DNA of 64,000 nucleotides from JAHBNG01 sp039028975. GTDB taxonomy: Bacteria > Chloroflexota > Anaerolineae > Caldilineales > Caldilineaceae. The notes below the pieces were generated by a model. That model was not told the DNA's origin. It worked only from the letters and a program-made list of their open reading frames with translations, and made no database searches. The position numbers and the translations under genes are program-made. Where the stretch lies: assembly GCA_039028975.1 (NCBI GenBank), contig JBCCHB010000002.1:124001-188000 (forward strand). The letters run 5' to 3'. Shown piece by piece: positions 8,788-17,273 of the stretch (the first letter of the stretch is position 1; every line of letters starts with the position of its first letter).

Positions 8788-9650
8788 ATAAGGTTCCTTT
8801 AGCATAACAAGCCATGCCTCTACGGTTCGATTCCGGGGAGATTAGACTGTATACTGTAGATTATACCGTGGTTGATTTGAAAACCATAAGAAACCGCCTG
8901 GAAAGTCATTCTGTTTGGTTACAGTGCCGCTTTGCGGCCGTGACCGATCTGCTTGCGACGGAGTACCCGACGAAGAATCTCAAGGTTGCTCGCACTTAAA
9001 ACAGAGATTCTGCAGTCGCTTCGCTTCCTCAGAACGACACGCATTGCACCCTTTTCAGACAGCTTCTACGATTTGCGGCTCTATCAGATGAAGATAAAGC
9101 AGGATTTTCAAACTGAGTTAAGTATAAATTGGTCCGCTAGGGGGTTACCCCTTGAGCAGAAGATATAACTTAATTTGGTGCTTTGGGGAATCCAAAAATT
9201 TTAACGATTTTAGTCGTAAATTCACGCCAAAGAGTCTTGCTAGCTTGGTGATAGACCCTGGAAACGCCCACATAGCATTTAATTTTACCACAGTACGGGT
9301 ATCAGTAAATTAAGAAAGAGATTAGAATCTACTTTCGGGCCTTAGTATACTACGACTGAGCATAGACGAGAATCGTCTGTCCAAGCAAAATGGCTTCACT
9401 TTTCATTCCCATCTGTGCCATATCTTTTGAGCAGCCTGGCTGAAACAGCCCGATGGATGAGACGCTCGGAAACCTCTACTTGCTCAGACGGAAGATCCTT
9501 TCCTTCCGTCTCCTCTGCTCGCTATCCAGCATAGTGCGTCTCATTGTGGCCTACGAATTATTGTGTTGTGACGATAGACTTATCAACCGTATGTTACGGG
9601 GTATTTTCAGTTATTGGGGAGGCGAAACCCTTTTGAGTGACCGTTATGGA
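8788..9650. other. Intergenic region without an assignable gene
   Basis: About 860 bases between the lipoprotein start and the transposase fragment. Short open frames are present on both strands but none has a ribosome site or recognisable motif. The stretch probably includes decayed sequence linked to the adjacent insertion-sequence remnant. No RNA gene was recognised. Confidence 0.5.
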
Positions 9651-10133
9651 TCAGTGCCAAGGGTGAGGAGAACCATTGCTATCAGCATAACTATTTTGAA
9701 AGTGGTCACTGTTTGCTTGAACAATTTGACGGACAGTCTCTACACTAATGCCATCCACCACCTTCTTGTCAATCAAGTATCGGCGTAAACGTTGTAATGA
9801 CCACCGGGAAAAGTGTAACCCTAGGTTGCGTGGATCCGATGTCGCAATACACGATATTCGTTCTCTTTGTTCATCGGTAAACAGGGGAGGGCGACCTGGT
9901 GATTTTCCACTTCGTAGCCCCTCGATGCCGCTTTCATTGAAACGATGAATCCACTTCCTTACATTAATTGGATGAAGATCAACTGCTTGGCTAATTTCCG
10001 GGACTCGTTTCCCTTCAGCCGAAAGCATGACAATTTTTAAACGACTGGGCGGCAGATCACTTTCGATCCTGTGGAGCAGTGTTTCTATTTCCTTCATCTC
10101 CGGTTCATTTAATTTCCGAACATATAGAGCCAT
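9651..10133 (-). pseudogene. IS630-family transposase, N-terminal DNA-binding half only
   Basis: A 160-residue frame beginning MALYVRKLNEPEMKEIETLL. It contains the two helix-turn-helix segments of IS630/Tc1-mariner transposases: ...PEISQAVDLHPINVRKWI followed by GRPPLFTDEQRERI, then the RWSLQRLRRYLIDKKVVDGIS...ETVRQI winged segment. An intact enzyme would continue for about 200 residues with a DDE catalytic domain. Here a stop comes right after the DNA-binding half, and the next 1 kb downstream holds no recognisable DDE remnant in any frame. It is therefore a truncated insertion-sequence remnant, although a stand-alone DNA-binding protein cannot be excluded. Confidence 0.75.
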
Positions 10134-10792
10134 TTTACCATCCTTTAACTACTTATATTTCCGACATCCGTTTTAGCTCGATGCGCCCTATCTGGATTTT
10201 TCAGAATCTCTTTATTAATTATGATGCTGAATGCCAAAGAAATTTCTTGCCTGTAACCAATACGGCTTGATACTAAGTGTATCATTATCTACTTGACTTC
10301 TAAATAGTACGCTGGTTCTGGTCATATATAGTACTTTTGTACTATAGACAAAGATGAGCAGCAAAACATTGTATTTTCGCACAGTTTTAGATGCCTCAAC
10401 TCCGTACGGCAAGGCAAATCGGCTTAGTGAATCCACATAGGGACCAGAATCGGTTTCATTCTCAGGAGCATTGGCTTACCAGGAGCGTTCTAAGTACCCA
10501 AGCATAAATAAACCGGTACGGTTTACAGGAGCAAAAGCCCTTCCGAAATACCAAAAAACTTTTGCTCGGGTACTTATATAACGCGTTGTATACACACGCG
10601 CCAAAGATGCCAATAGGGAACATCTCCTCCTTTGGCATACTGATAATCAGTAGATCTCTGTACGGTAGGCATGCCCTGTACTGCGCAAGAGAGCGTGCTT
10701 ATTGTACGGTTACAATCTACAGATGTATTCTATGGTAGGTACTGCTCCTCTTGCAGAGTGGGAAGGCTAGGCGACCAGATGATGTTGAGGCA
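10134..10792. other. Intergenic region containing a branched inverted-repeat element
   Basis: About 660 bases with no credible gene. The only structured part is the nested inverted repeat at 10492-10575, listed separately. The rest is composed of short AT-rich and mixed segments. Confidence 0.5.
10492..10575. repeat. 84-bp nested inverted repeat (three-way-junction-like)
   Basis: The outer arms AAGTACCC (10492-10499) and GGGTACTT (10568-10575) enclose two inner hairpins: AAACCG/CGGTTT (10510-10515 and 10519-10524) and GAGCAAAAG/CTTTTGCTC (10529-10537 and 10559-10567). All three stems are perfect, and the 3' arm of the second hairpin abuts the outer stem directly, allowing a coaxial stack. 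It could be a structured RNA, a cruciform element or a small mobile repeat; it is not in a gene. Confidence 0.65.
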
Positions 10793-11326
10793 CTATTTCT
10801 TGGAAAGCCAACGTCGCAGCAAAGATCGACAGCGGGCTAAAATGATTTCGGGCGATGAGCTAAGTGGCAGGATTGCATCTGCACCTGCTTGAAGCATATC
10901 TATACTCCATTGTACTGAGTATTGGTCAGTAAGTAAAATTAATGGTGCTCTACTTCCAGAACGAATGCGGCTGAGTTGAGTTTGAATGCGTGAGGGGGAA
11001 TTACTTGAAGATTCAAGAAGGATTAGATCGAAACATAAAATCTGTTCAAGAGGGAGGTGTTCGCTGTTTACTAGCCATACATCAATGCCAGCATCAGAAA
11101 ATGTTTCAAGTAAAGAGTTGACTTGCTCGGCTGTTGTGGAAAATCGACGAAGCCAAGCAATCCGAATTACATCAGGTGCCGACTCAGTAGTGGCATTAAT
11201 GTTATGGGTGGGCAAGGACTTTCCAAAAAGTTTGGATAATGGAACAATAGCGTATCTATGAAAATTCATAGTAGTATCATCTTCAGTAACTGTAAAGTTT
11301 AGTTCTCTCCATATTGGGATATTCAT
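10793..11326 (-). CDS. Degenerate response-regulator receiver-like protein
   Basis: A 177-residue protein whose residues 55-175 follow the CheY-like beta/alpha order: IRIAWLRRF, IDVWLVNSEH, FDLILLES, APLILLTDQ, GADAILPLSSSPEIILARCRSLL. The phosphoacceptor Asp is replaced by Glu105 (LILLES in place of LILLD). The invariant Lys of the (K)P(F) loop is missing (ILPLSSS). The switch Thr in ILLTD is kept. It is probably a pseudo-receiver that works without phosphorylation, or is locked as if phosphorylated. There is no output domain. The ATG at 11326 is preceded by AAAGGACG. There is no histidine kinase gene nearby. Confidence 0.7.
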   Translation of the reverse strand: MNIPIWRELNFTVTEDDTTMNFHRYAIVPLSKLFGKSLPTHNINATTESAPDVIRIAWLRRFSTTAEQVNSLLETFSDAGIDVWLVNSEHLPLEQILCFDLILLESSSNSPSRIQTQLSRIRSGSRAPLILLTDQYSVQWSIDMLQAGADAILPLSSSPEIILARCRSLLRRWLSKK

Positions 11327-11831
11327 CGTGCCGTCCTTTCGATGTTTGCTATGAACTTGAGACCTTCAGTTACTGATGGGCTTTTAGGCGATAATAGGGT
11401 TTGGTAAATTTGGACCAATAGAACCATCCGTAAAGTATCTATTCTTTCGTATCTTTTGGTTACGGTGGAGCACATGGCGGTGTGGTACTAAAGAAGACCT
11501 TCGTCACAGGGCCTGCTTTGAACGTCTTTTGATCTACTGCAAATGTATGAAATCGTTAATGCAATTCAATAATTATACGAAAAAAACAGAGATTATATCA
11601 ACAGCAATTAGTTACTTCTTGCTGACAATATTGTAAAGTATATTGTAAAATACCTGGGGGAGAGAGCTTTTCACAAAGACATCAGGAAAAGGTGGTGAAG
11701 ATAGAGTGGGGTGGTATAATCAGATAAAGCGTATATAGAGTAGGTTAGTCTATTTATCATCTCTAATACAACGAGACTTTGAGCACATCCTGTCATCTCT
11801 CATTGTAGTGCAAACTGGTCTAAGCAAAAAG
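11327..11831. other. Intergenic region with no recognisable gene
   Basis: About 500 bases, AT-rich, with no convincing open frame. A TATAAT hexamer occurs near 11714 on the plus strand, but no gene follows it directly, so it is not called a promoter. Confidence 0.4.
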
Positions 11832-12131
11832 CTAAAGCTGAAAACGGCCATTATCTTCGACAACTTTTTGAGTGTAATTCATAATGTAGGTCTGTAGTTT
11901 AGTAAGTAAGGTCTTCCATGCCTCGCTTTGTAATATTTCGACCAGCCTATCCTGGTTATCAATTACTACGCTTGTGTACATTTGGGGACCATTTCCATAC
12001 ATCGTATACAAAATTTCAGTTGGCTCAATGCCAAGCTTCATCAAACGAGGAGCGAATTCCCGAACGACAAATTCAGAAAACTCCTGTTCTCGACCGTTTT
12101 TAATATCCCACTGCATTAACAATTTAACCAT
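11832..12131 (-). CDS. Small dimeric alpha/beta-barrel-like (NIPSNAP/ABM-like) protein
   Basis: A 99-residue protein beginning MVKLLMQWDIKNGREQEF. It has the pattern of a ferredoxin-like dimeric alpha/beta barrel: a beta strand with a conserved W(D/E)hxxGxExEF, a long helix (FVVREFAPRLMKLG), a second strand (ILYTMYGNGPQMYTSVVI) and a C-terminal helix with SEAWKTLLTKLQTYI. Proteins of this fold include NIPSNAP, antibiotic monooxygenases and stress-response barrels; no haem or catalytic residues can be named here. The start at ATG 12131 is preferred because the upstream 57-residue extension lacks family features. It is divergent from the exported protein gene at 12356. Confidence 0.6.
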   Translation of the reverse strand: MVKLLMQWDIKNGREQEFSEFVVREFAPRLMKLGIEPTEILYTMYGNGPQMYTSVVIDNQDRLVEILQSEAWKTLLTKLQTYIMNYTQKVVEDNGRFQL

Positions 12132-12355
12132 CGTGGTGGTTCCAGCTCTTCGATATTGCTTATCAAACGGAATTGCATCAATACAATACCAAATGATAAC
12201 GACTTTAGACAGTTTGCAATGTTTTTGCGCTATTGCGTTTTCTGAAACTTTTAGCCAACTCCGGACAAGGTTGGGCAACGATGAGTGCAAAGATTTGCAC
12301 ACTTATTTTTTGATAAGGTTTCAATTTTAACCCTTGTACGAATAGCTTATTTGAT

Positions 12356-14614
12356 ATGAAGTCACGATACCAGAAGCAAACCAGAATTGCAACTTCTCTG
12401 CTCCTAGGGTTCAACCATAGCCACGAGAGAGGGGCTTGGCACTTTTCTCTACAAGGTGCCCTTTTTCTTGCTTTTACAATATTTTTATTGTGTCCAGCCC
12501 CTGGCTTAGCACAAAATAGGACACAAGCTTCTCTGCCTCTGCTTTATCAATTTGAATCGCCCAACCTTACTGATGTCAGCTTATTAACTCATGCCGTTAA
12601 TTTTGCTGTTCAAGCTGCTCAACTGCCATCCCAAGACTCTGAATCCATAAACCGTAACACTTTGGCTGCGAATCAGGTTTACCTCTCAGTAGAAGCGCTA
12701 TATCGCATAAAAAATGAGCGCAAAGATGAGCAGACAGTGCGCCTCACGCTTTCCCCTTTATCGAGCAGGGAAAACTCTCTGGGTAATGCTAAGCCACAAA
12801 ACCTAACACTCCTGCTCAATGAACAGCCCATATCCCTTTTGTCAGCCAATGAAACAACATTCTATATTGATCTCACGTTTCAGCCAGAAGACCAGCATGA
12901 ATTACGATTGATCTACCAAGTGCCCATAGGCCACTCCAAGGTAATTACCATCTATTATCCGCTAGCGTGGTTGGCTCTTTGGCGCGACAACGTTAGCATC
13001 CGAGTGAATATTGCCCCCGACTCACAAATTCCAGTTCAGAGTTGGATCCTGACAGAGCCAGAAGGATGGTCCTATGCTCTATCATCTAACGTAAGCCAAC
13101 CCGATCTCAAGTGGCTTTACGACGGTATCCTCCCTGAAACGCCTATTCTCTTTCAATTTATCCACCCTGTTGTGTGGCGTACCCAACAGCAACTGCAAGA
13201 GGCTATCCGGATTACTCCCTCTGCGGCTCGATACTTGTCGCTGGGACAGCTCTACGAAGGGTTGTACCTGGACCTCTCATCTCCCTCTACTGTACTAGAT
13301 GAAGCATTGCTCATAAACAATAAAACGACAGCGGAACTCTTCTATCAGCAAAGTATCGCGGCGTATACAAAAGGTATTCAGGCCGCTGAGCAAACTGGAG
13401 CTGATGCTGCTAGCCAAGGGCGACTTCGTGCGGAACTAGCAAAGTTGTATCGGAATAAGATCGTCTCGGATCATAAAGTTGACATTCATTACGCTGAACT
13501 GACGGTTCAAGAAGCCGCAAAAGCACTGGCTCTCTTCTCTTCAGAGAATACGCAATGGGCCGAACTCCATCAGTGGCAGGTCGAAGGACTCTACATACTC
13601 TTACAAAGTGCGAGAGAAGAGCAAGACTGGTCTCGCAGCCTTAGCATCCTTGATGAATTGAACCAAATCGGTAGTCAAGCCAGAAATCAACCCGAGAATC
13701 CTCTATTGGCCCCAGAACGTTTGGATGAGATCCGTCGTAACATTACCGCTCAGAAGTCGCTTGATCTGCTTGTGGCAGGCAATCAGCAGTCGGCAATGGC
13801 GCTGGGTGGCTCACAGATTCAGGACGCGGAGGTACAGCCATCGATAGAAGAACAAAGTCTATTTTCAAGTTGGCATATGACTCTAACAGTGAACGTGCAA
13901 CAGATGACTTTGGCTATTCGAACCATTACGCCCCTTTTGCAGCAGGAGACCGCACGCGAACAGTGGGGTAAGGTTCTACAAAGCTGGCAGGTAAATGAAT
14001 GGGTAGATAGTGACCAAGCATATCGAGAGGCGCTTGGGTCGGATGGGCTTGTCTTCGAGACTTTTATGGTCATACCAAGTGATGCAGAGCGCGCTTCGCT
14101 CATGGCGACCGTACCTGACAACCCGAATTGGGCCTATCTACGAGAAGTTTTCAAACAAGCTGAACCTGACATTGAGCGATTAGATGAGATGCTTTCTCAG
14201 AGTAGTGTATTGGGTATGGAGCTAGATTTTCGCCCTGTGGGTGATCTGTGGAATGTCATGGCCGCTCGGCTGCAACGCCAATCTATCCAGAACGCGGTTA
14301 ACGAGGGTATTGATTCAGGCACAAATGGGACGAACGCCAATATGGAACTGACCACAAGACTACGAAGCATTACCTATGCCAACCATGCGAAACGATGGCA
14401 GGAGTTGGCTCAGCGTAGCTGGCTGATTGTTGAAATGGAGGCCACTGCTGCGGGGCGTTCTGTCGAGCGCACTTGGGTAACGACGACCAACACCCCATCC
14501 CAATTGCTTGAAATTAAGGCATCGTCCTTTGTGCCGCTACGGATTACCATACTATTCGTTTTGCTGATTGGTTTACTCACCATCGTTTCAGGTTTTCTCT
14601 GGTGGTTACTTTAG
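12356..14614 (+). CDS. Exported, C-terminally membrane-anchored protein of unknown function
   Basis: A 752-residue protein. A long positively charged N terminus leads into a hydrophobic signal (LFLAFTIFLLCPAPGLAQ) ending near residue 53. A single C-terminal hydrophobic helix (ITILFVLLIGLLTIVSGFLWWLL) probably fixes it in the membrane with a large extracytoplasmic part. Residues 55-280 look beta-rich; residues 285-480 are Ala/Glu/Gln-rich and helical, with TPR-like spacing (YQQSIAAYTKGIQAAEQTG). There is no catalytic motif. No clear ribosome site precedes the ATG. It is a single gene; the small ABM-like gene upstream is divergent. It is not recognised as a named family. Confidence 0.7.
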   Translation: MKSRYQKQTRIATSLLLGFNHSHERGAWHFSLQGALFLAFTIFLLCPAPGLAQNRTQASLPLLYQFESPNLTDVSLLTHAVNFAVQAAQLPSQDSESINRNTLAANQVYLSVEALYRIKNERKDEQTVRLTLSPLSSRENSLGNAKPQNLTLLLNEQPISLLSANETTFYIDLTFQPEDQHELRLIYQVPIGHSKVITIYYPLAWLALWRDNVSIRVNIAPDSQIPVQSWILTEPEGWSYALSSNVSQPDLKWLYDGILPETPILFQFIHPVVWRTQQQLQEAIRITPSAARYLSLGQLYEGLYLDLSSPSTVLDEALLINNKTTAELFYQQSIAAYTKGIQAAEQTGADAASQGRLRAELAKLYRNKIVSDHKVDIHYAELTVQEAAKALALFSSENTQWAELHQWQVEGLYILLQSAREEQDWSRSLSILDELNQIGSQARNQPENPLLAPERLDEIRRNITAQKSLDLLVAGNQQSAMALGGSQIQDAEVQPSIEEQSLFSSWHMTLTVNVQQMTLAIRTITPLLQQETAREQWGKVLQSWQVNEWVDSDQAYREALGSDGLVFETFMVIPSDAERASLMATVPDNPNWAYLREVFKQAEPDIERLDEMLSQSSVLGMELDFRPVGDLWNVMAARLQRQSIQNAVNEGIDSGTNGTNANMELTTRLRSITYANHAKRWQELAQRSWLIVEMEATAAGRSVERTWVTTTNTPSQLLEIKASSFVPLRITILFVLLIGLLTIVSGFLWWLL

Positions 14615-14791
14615 CCTAAACGGACGATTCAGATCAGAGTATGTTCAGAAGGGCACAAAGCGTTCTTAGTAAGAAGTGAAGAGTACACAGTAAGTATCTT
14701 TTGGTATAGAGGCGGAGCTAAGCACTGTTTACGGTGTACGACTAACGTAATGACATTGACAATCCACTACCAATAGACTTTGGAGGCGACC

Positions 14792-15562
14792 ATGAACTTA
14801 TCCTGTTGCGTCTGGGCACTTTCAGGTGATGATGAGGAGATCCTTTCCCAACTAACCGATTTGGGCTTTCAACAATTTGATATTCAGCCGAAACACTTTT
14901 CCCAGCCGCAGAGCCGTCACTATCTGCAGCAAGAGAACATACGCCTTGGGTCCATGGCCGCATCCTTCGCCATTCCGGAGGATTGCACCCTCTCTAGTGC
15001 AGACAAATCAGAGGCTGACGCCGCCTTTGCGGCTGTCGAGAACGCACTCGAACTTGCCTCTGACCTAGGTATTGATACGGCCTACGTCGTTCCGGATATA
15101 GATGATAGCGCAGATGCTATCCAACGGTATGGAGAAGCTGTAACAGCCCTGGCTGAGCGAGGTAGTAGCCTAGGCACCAAACTCTGTATCGAACATTTTC
15201 CTGGGCGGGCGCTTCCAACCATTGCAGAAACCCTTGACTTCATTCGTGAAATTGGGCATCCAAACCTTTATCTGCTCTATGACATTGGTCACGCTCAGAT
15301 CTCAAAGGAAGATATTCCAGCCTCAATTGAGGCAGCCGGCCCGCTACTGGGCTACTTTCATTTAGATGACAATGATGGAGAGGGTGATCTACATTGGGCA
15401 CTGCTCGACGGGGTCATGACCGAATCATCGTTACAAAGTGGGCTTGATGCGCTGGCACACATTGGCTATAATGGGCCAACCAGTCTTGAACTTCATTGGG
15501 AATTGCCTGATCCGCTGGACGCCTTGCGTAGGAGCCTCGAAATACTTCAAAAATTACAATAA
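14792..15562 (+). CDS. Sugar phosphate isomerase/epimerase-like TIM-barrel protein
   Basis: A 256-residue protein of the xylose-isomerase-like TIM-barrel family. Expected metal ligands are visible in order: Glu in LCIEHFPG, Asp and His in LLYDIGHAQ, His in YFHLDDNDG, and Glu in SLELHWE. The family interconverts keto and aldo sugars, hydroxypyruvate or inositol derivatives with a divalent metal; the substrate cannot be read from the sequence. The start at ATG 14792 is chosen because GGAGG (14782-14786) sits five bases upstream; a TTG four codons earlier would overlap that site. It lies 109 bases before aldose 1-epimerase, so the two genes probably serve the same sugar route. Confidence 0.88.
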   Translation: MNLSCCVWALSGDDEEILSQLTDLGFQQFDIQPKHFSQPQSRHYLQQENIRLGSMAASFAIPEDCTLSSADKSEADAAFAAVENALELASDLGIDTAYVVPDIDDSADAIQRYGEAVTALAERGSSLGTKLCIEHFPGRALPTIAETLDFIREIGHPNLYLLYDIGHAQISKEDIPASIEAAGPLLGYFHLDDNDGEGDLHWALLDGVMTESSLQSGLDALAHIGYNGPTSLELHWELPDPLDALRRSLEILQKLQ

Positions 15563-15671
15563 TAAATTCCATGCCAAAGAGGCATTTGTTTCGCTCGTCG
15601 AAATGAAAGGTGGGGATAGTCTCACCTTTCTACCCGATAATTTCCACCCGATAAACCATAGAGTAATAATC

Positions 15672-16727
15672 ATGAACCTGAAAGAGTCATCATTTGGGCA
15701 AACCGCTGATGGTTTGCCTATTCAGCTTTTTACGTTGATCAACGACAATAATATAGAAATTCGTATCACCAACTATGGGGGGGTGATCGTATCTCTTCTT
15801 ACGCCGGATCGAGAGGGACAGATTGGTGACATTGTCCTTGGTTTTGATAGCGCAGATGCATACTTAGCCGAGCACCCCTTCTTTGGCGTGCTGGTGGGAC
15901 GCTTTGCCAATCGTATTGGAAATGCTCACTTTACTTTAGAAGGCGTGGAATATATGCTGGCGAAAAATAATGGCCCCAATGCGTTGCATGGGGGGAATAA
16001 GGGGTTCGACAAAGTTGTTTGGGACGCAAAGCCATTTGAGCAAGAAGATGACATTGGCCTGACCCTACGCCATCTCAGTGAAGATGGCGAGGAGGGCTAT
16101 CCAGGAAACCTATCTGTTGAGGTGACATATAGGCTCACAAACCAGAATGAACTACAGATTGATTATTTGGCCACCACGGATCAGACAACCATTGTCAATT
16201 TAACTAACCACTCTTACTTCAATCTTAAGGGCGAAGGCACCATCTTGGACCATATGGTCTATCTGAATGCAGATCACTTCACTCCCACTGATGAGACATT
16301 GATTCCCACCGGTGAGATTCGCAGCGTGGAGGGTTCACCCATGGATTTTCGTCATGCGACACGCATTGGAGAACGCATCGATTGGGAAGATGAACCCCTG
16401 CGTTTGGCCGGTGGCTACGATCATAACTGGGTGCTAAATAAAGCCAAAGAAGGAGAGTTATCCCACTGTGCGACTGTTACCGAACCGGCCAGTGGACGGC
16501 AATTGGAAGTCCACACAACCCAACCAGGAGTCCAATTCTACACAGGAAATATGATGCCTGAAGAGACATTGGGCAAAGGCAAGGTCATCTATCCTCATCG
16601 CGGTGGATTCTGTTTAGAGACCCAAATCTTTCCCGATGCGCCCAACCATGACCATTTTCCTTCGGCAGTACTGAAGCCAGGAGAAAAATACGAGCAGACA
16701 ACTATCTTTCGCTTTGGGGTAGAGTAA
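15672..16727 (+). CDS. galM: Aldose 1-epimerase (mutarotase)
   Basis: A 351-residue enzyme that interconverts the alpha and beta anomers of galactose, glucose and related aldoses. Family signatures occur in order: TNYGGVIVSLLTPDREG, VGRFANRIG, NALHGGNKGFDK, the catalytic-His segment LTNHSYFNL, TQPGVQFYTGN, and the catalytic-Glu segment CLETQIFPDAPNH close to the end. The length is typical (340-350). The ATG at 15672 is the natural start; a longer frame overlapping the upstream gene has no homology. A clear ribosome site is lacking. It follows the sugar isomerase-like gene in the same direction and precedes a Nudix gene by 30 bases, so the three may be cotranscribed. Confidence 0.95.
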   Translation: MNLKESSFGQTADGLPIQLFTLINDNNIEIRITNYGGVIVSLLTPDREGQIGDIVLGFDSADAYLAEHPFFGVLVGRFANRIGNAHFTLEGVEYMLAKNNGPNALHGGNKGFDKVVWDAKPFEQEDDIGLTLRHLSEDGEEGYPGNLSVEVTYRLTNQNELQIDYLATTDQTTIVNLTNHSYFNLKGEGTILDHMVYLNADHFTPTDETLIPTGEIRSVEGSPMDFRHATRIGERIDWEDEPLRLAGGYDHNWVLNKAKEGELSHCATVTEPASGRQLEVHTTQPGVQFYTGNMMPEETLGKGKVIYPHRGGFCLETQIFPDAPNHDHFPSAVLKPGEKYEQTTIFRFGVE

Positions 16728-16757
16728 ACTGATGTGGACCCAAGGTAACGTCCATCC

Positions 16758-17273
16758 ATGATGAAGATTATCGAAAGCGAACGCAATATTTCATTCCTTC
16801 CCATCCCCAATGAGGCACAGGTTGTTCTGGATATTCAGCTTCCACCTTTTGAGTTGATTACGAGTGCGTTGGGGTTGGTCTTTGATGGAGATCGAGTGCT
16901 GCTGCCCAAGCTTATTGATCGAGGGTGGGATATCCCAGGAAGTCACATCGAACCAGGGGAATCGCCTGAGGAAGCCTTTCATCGAGAAGTTTTTGAAGAG
17001 TTGGCAGCCAAACTGAATCAAGTTGGCATTCTCGGCTATCAAAAATTCATTATCCAGGCGCCAAAACCGGAGGGATATAAGTACCCCCATCCGGTCAGCT
17101 ACCAAGCATTCTTTTGGGCAACAGTAGAGACCCTGGAACCGTTTGTCCCAACCGTTGAAGTAGAAGAACGGGGTTTCTTTACACCTGATCAAGCACAGGC
17201 GCTTTCATGGATACAGAAGCACGAGGGACTTTATAAATCTGCACTGCAAAAGGCTACAAATTGTTCATCGTGA
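16758..17273 (+). CDS. Nudix hydrolase
   Basis: A 171-residue pyrophosphohydrolase. The Nudix box is present at SHIEPGESPEEAFHREVFEE, with the metal-binding REVFEE core intact. The first Gly of the consensus is Ser here, and the Gly after EE is replaced. The segment DIPGSHIEPGESPEEA matches the GGxxExGE turn. An N-terminal strand-rich part (residues 1-45) is unusual but short. The substrate is unknown; Nudix enzymes cleave nucleoside diphosphates linked to another group. It starts 30 bases after galM on the same strand and overlaps the 3' end of the convergent methyltransferase gene by 9 bases. Confidence 0.88.
   Translation: MMKIIESERNISFLPIPNEAQVVLDIQLPPFELITSALGLVFDGDRVLLPKLIDRGWDIPGSHIEPGESPEEAFHREVFEELAAKLNQVGILGYQKFIIQAPKPEGYKYPHPVSYQAFFWATVETLEPFVPTVEVEERGFFTPDQAQALSWIQKHEGLYKSALQKATNCSS

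Noticed and set aside
8820..8846. tRNA T-loop-like sequence (GGTTCGATTCC)
   Set aside because: No matching acceptor, D or anticodon arms can be built around it, and it lies directly upstream of the lipoprotein gene start.
9453..9788. 111-residue plus-strand frame next to the IS630 fragment
   Set aside because: It overlaps the convincing minus-strand transposase frame and lacks any motif.
11700..11725. TATAAT hexamer as a promoter
   Set aside because: No good -35 partner and no plus-strand gene start within several hundred bases.
15438..15671. N-terminal extension of aldose 1-epimerase
   Set aside because: It overlaps the upstream isomerase-like gene in another frame and has no similarity to the family; ATG 15672 gives the normal length.
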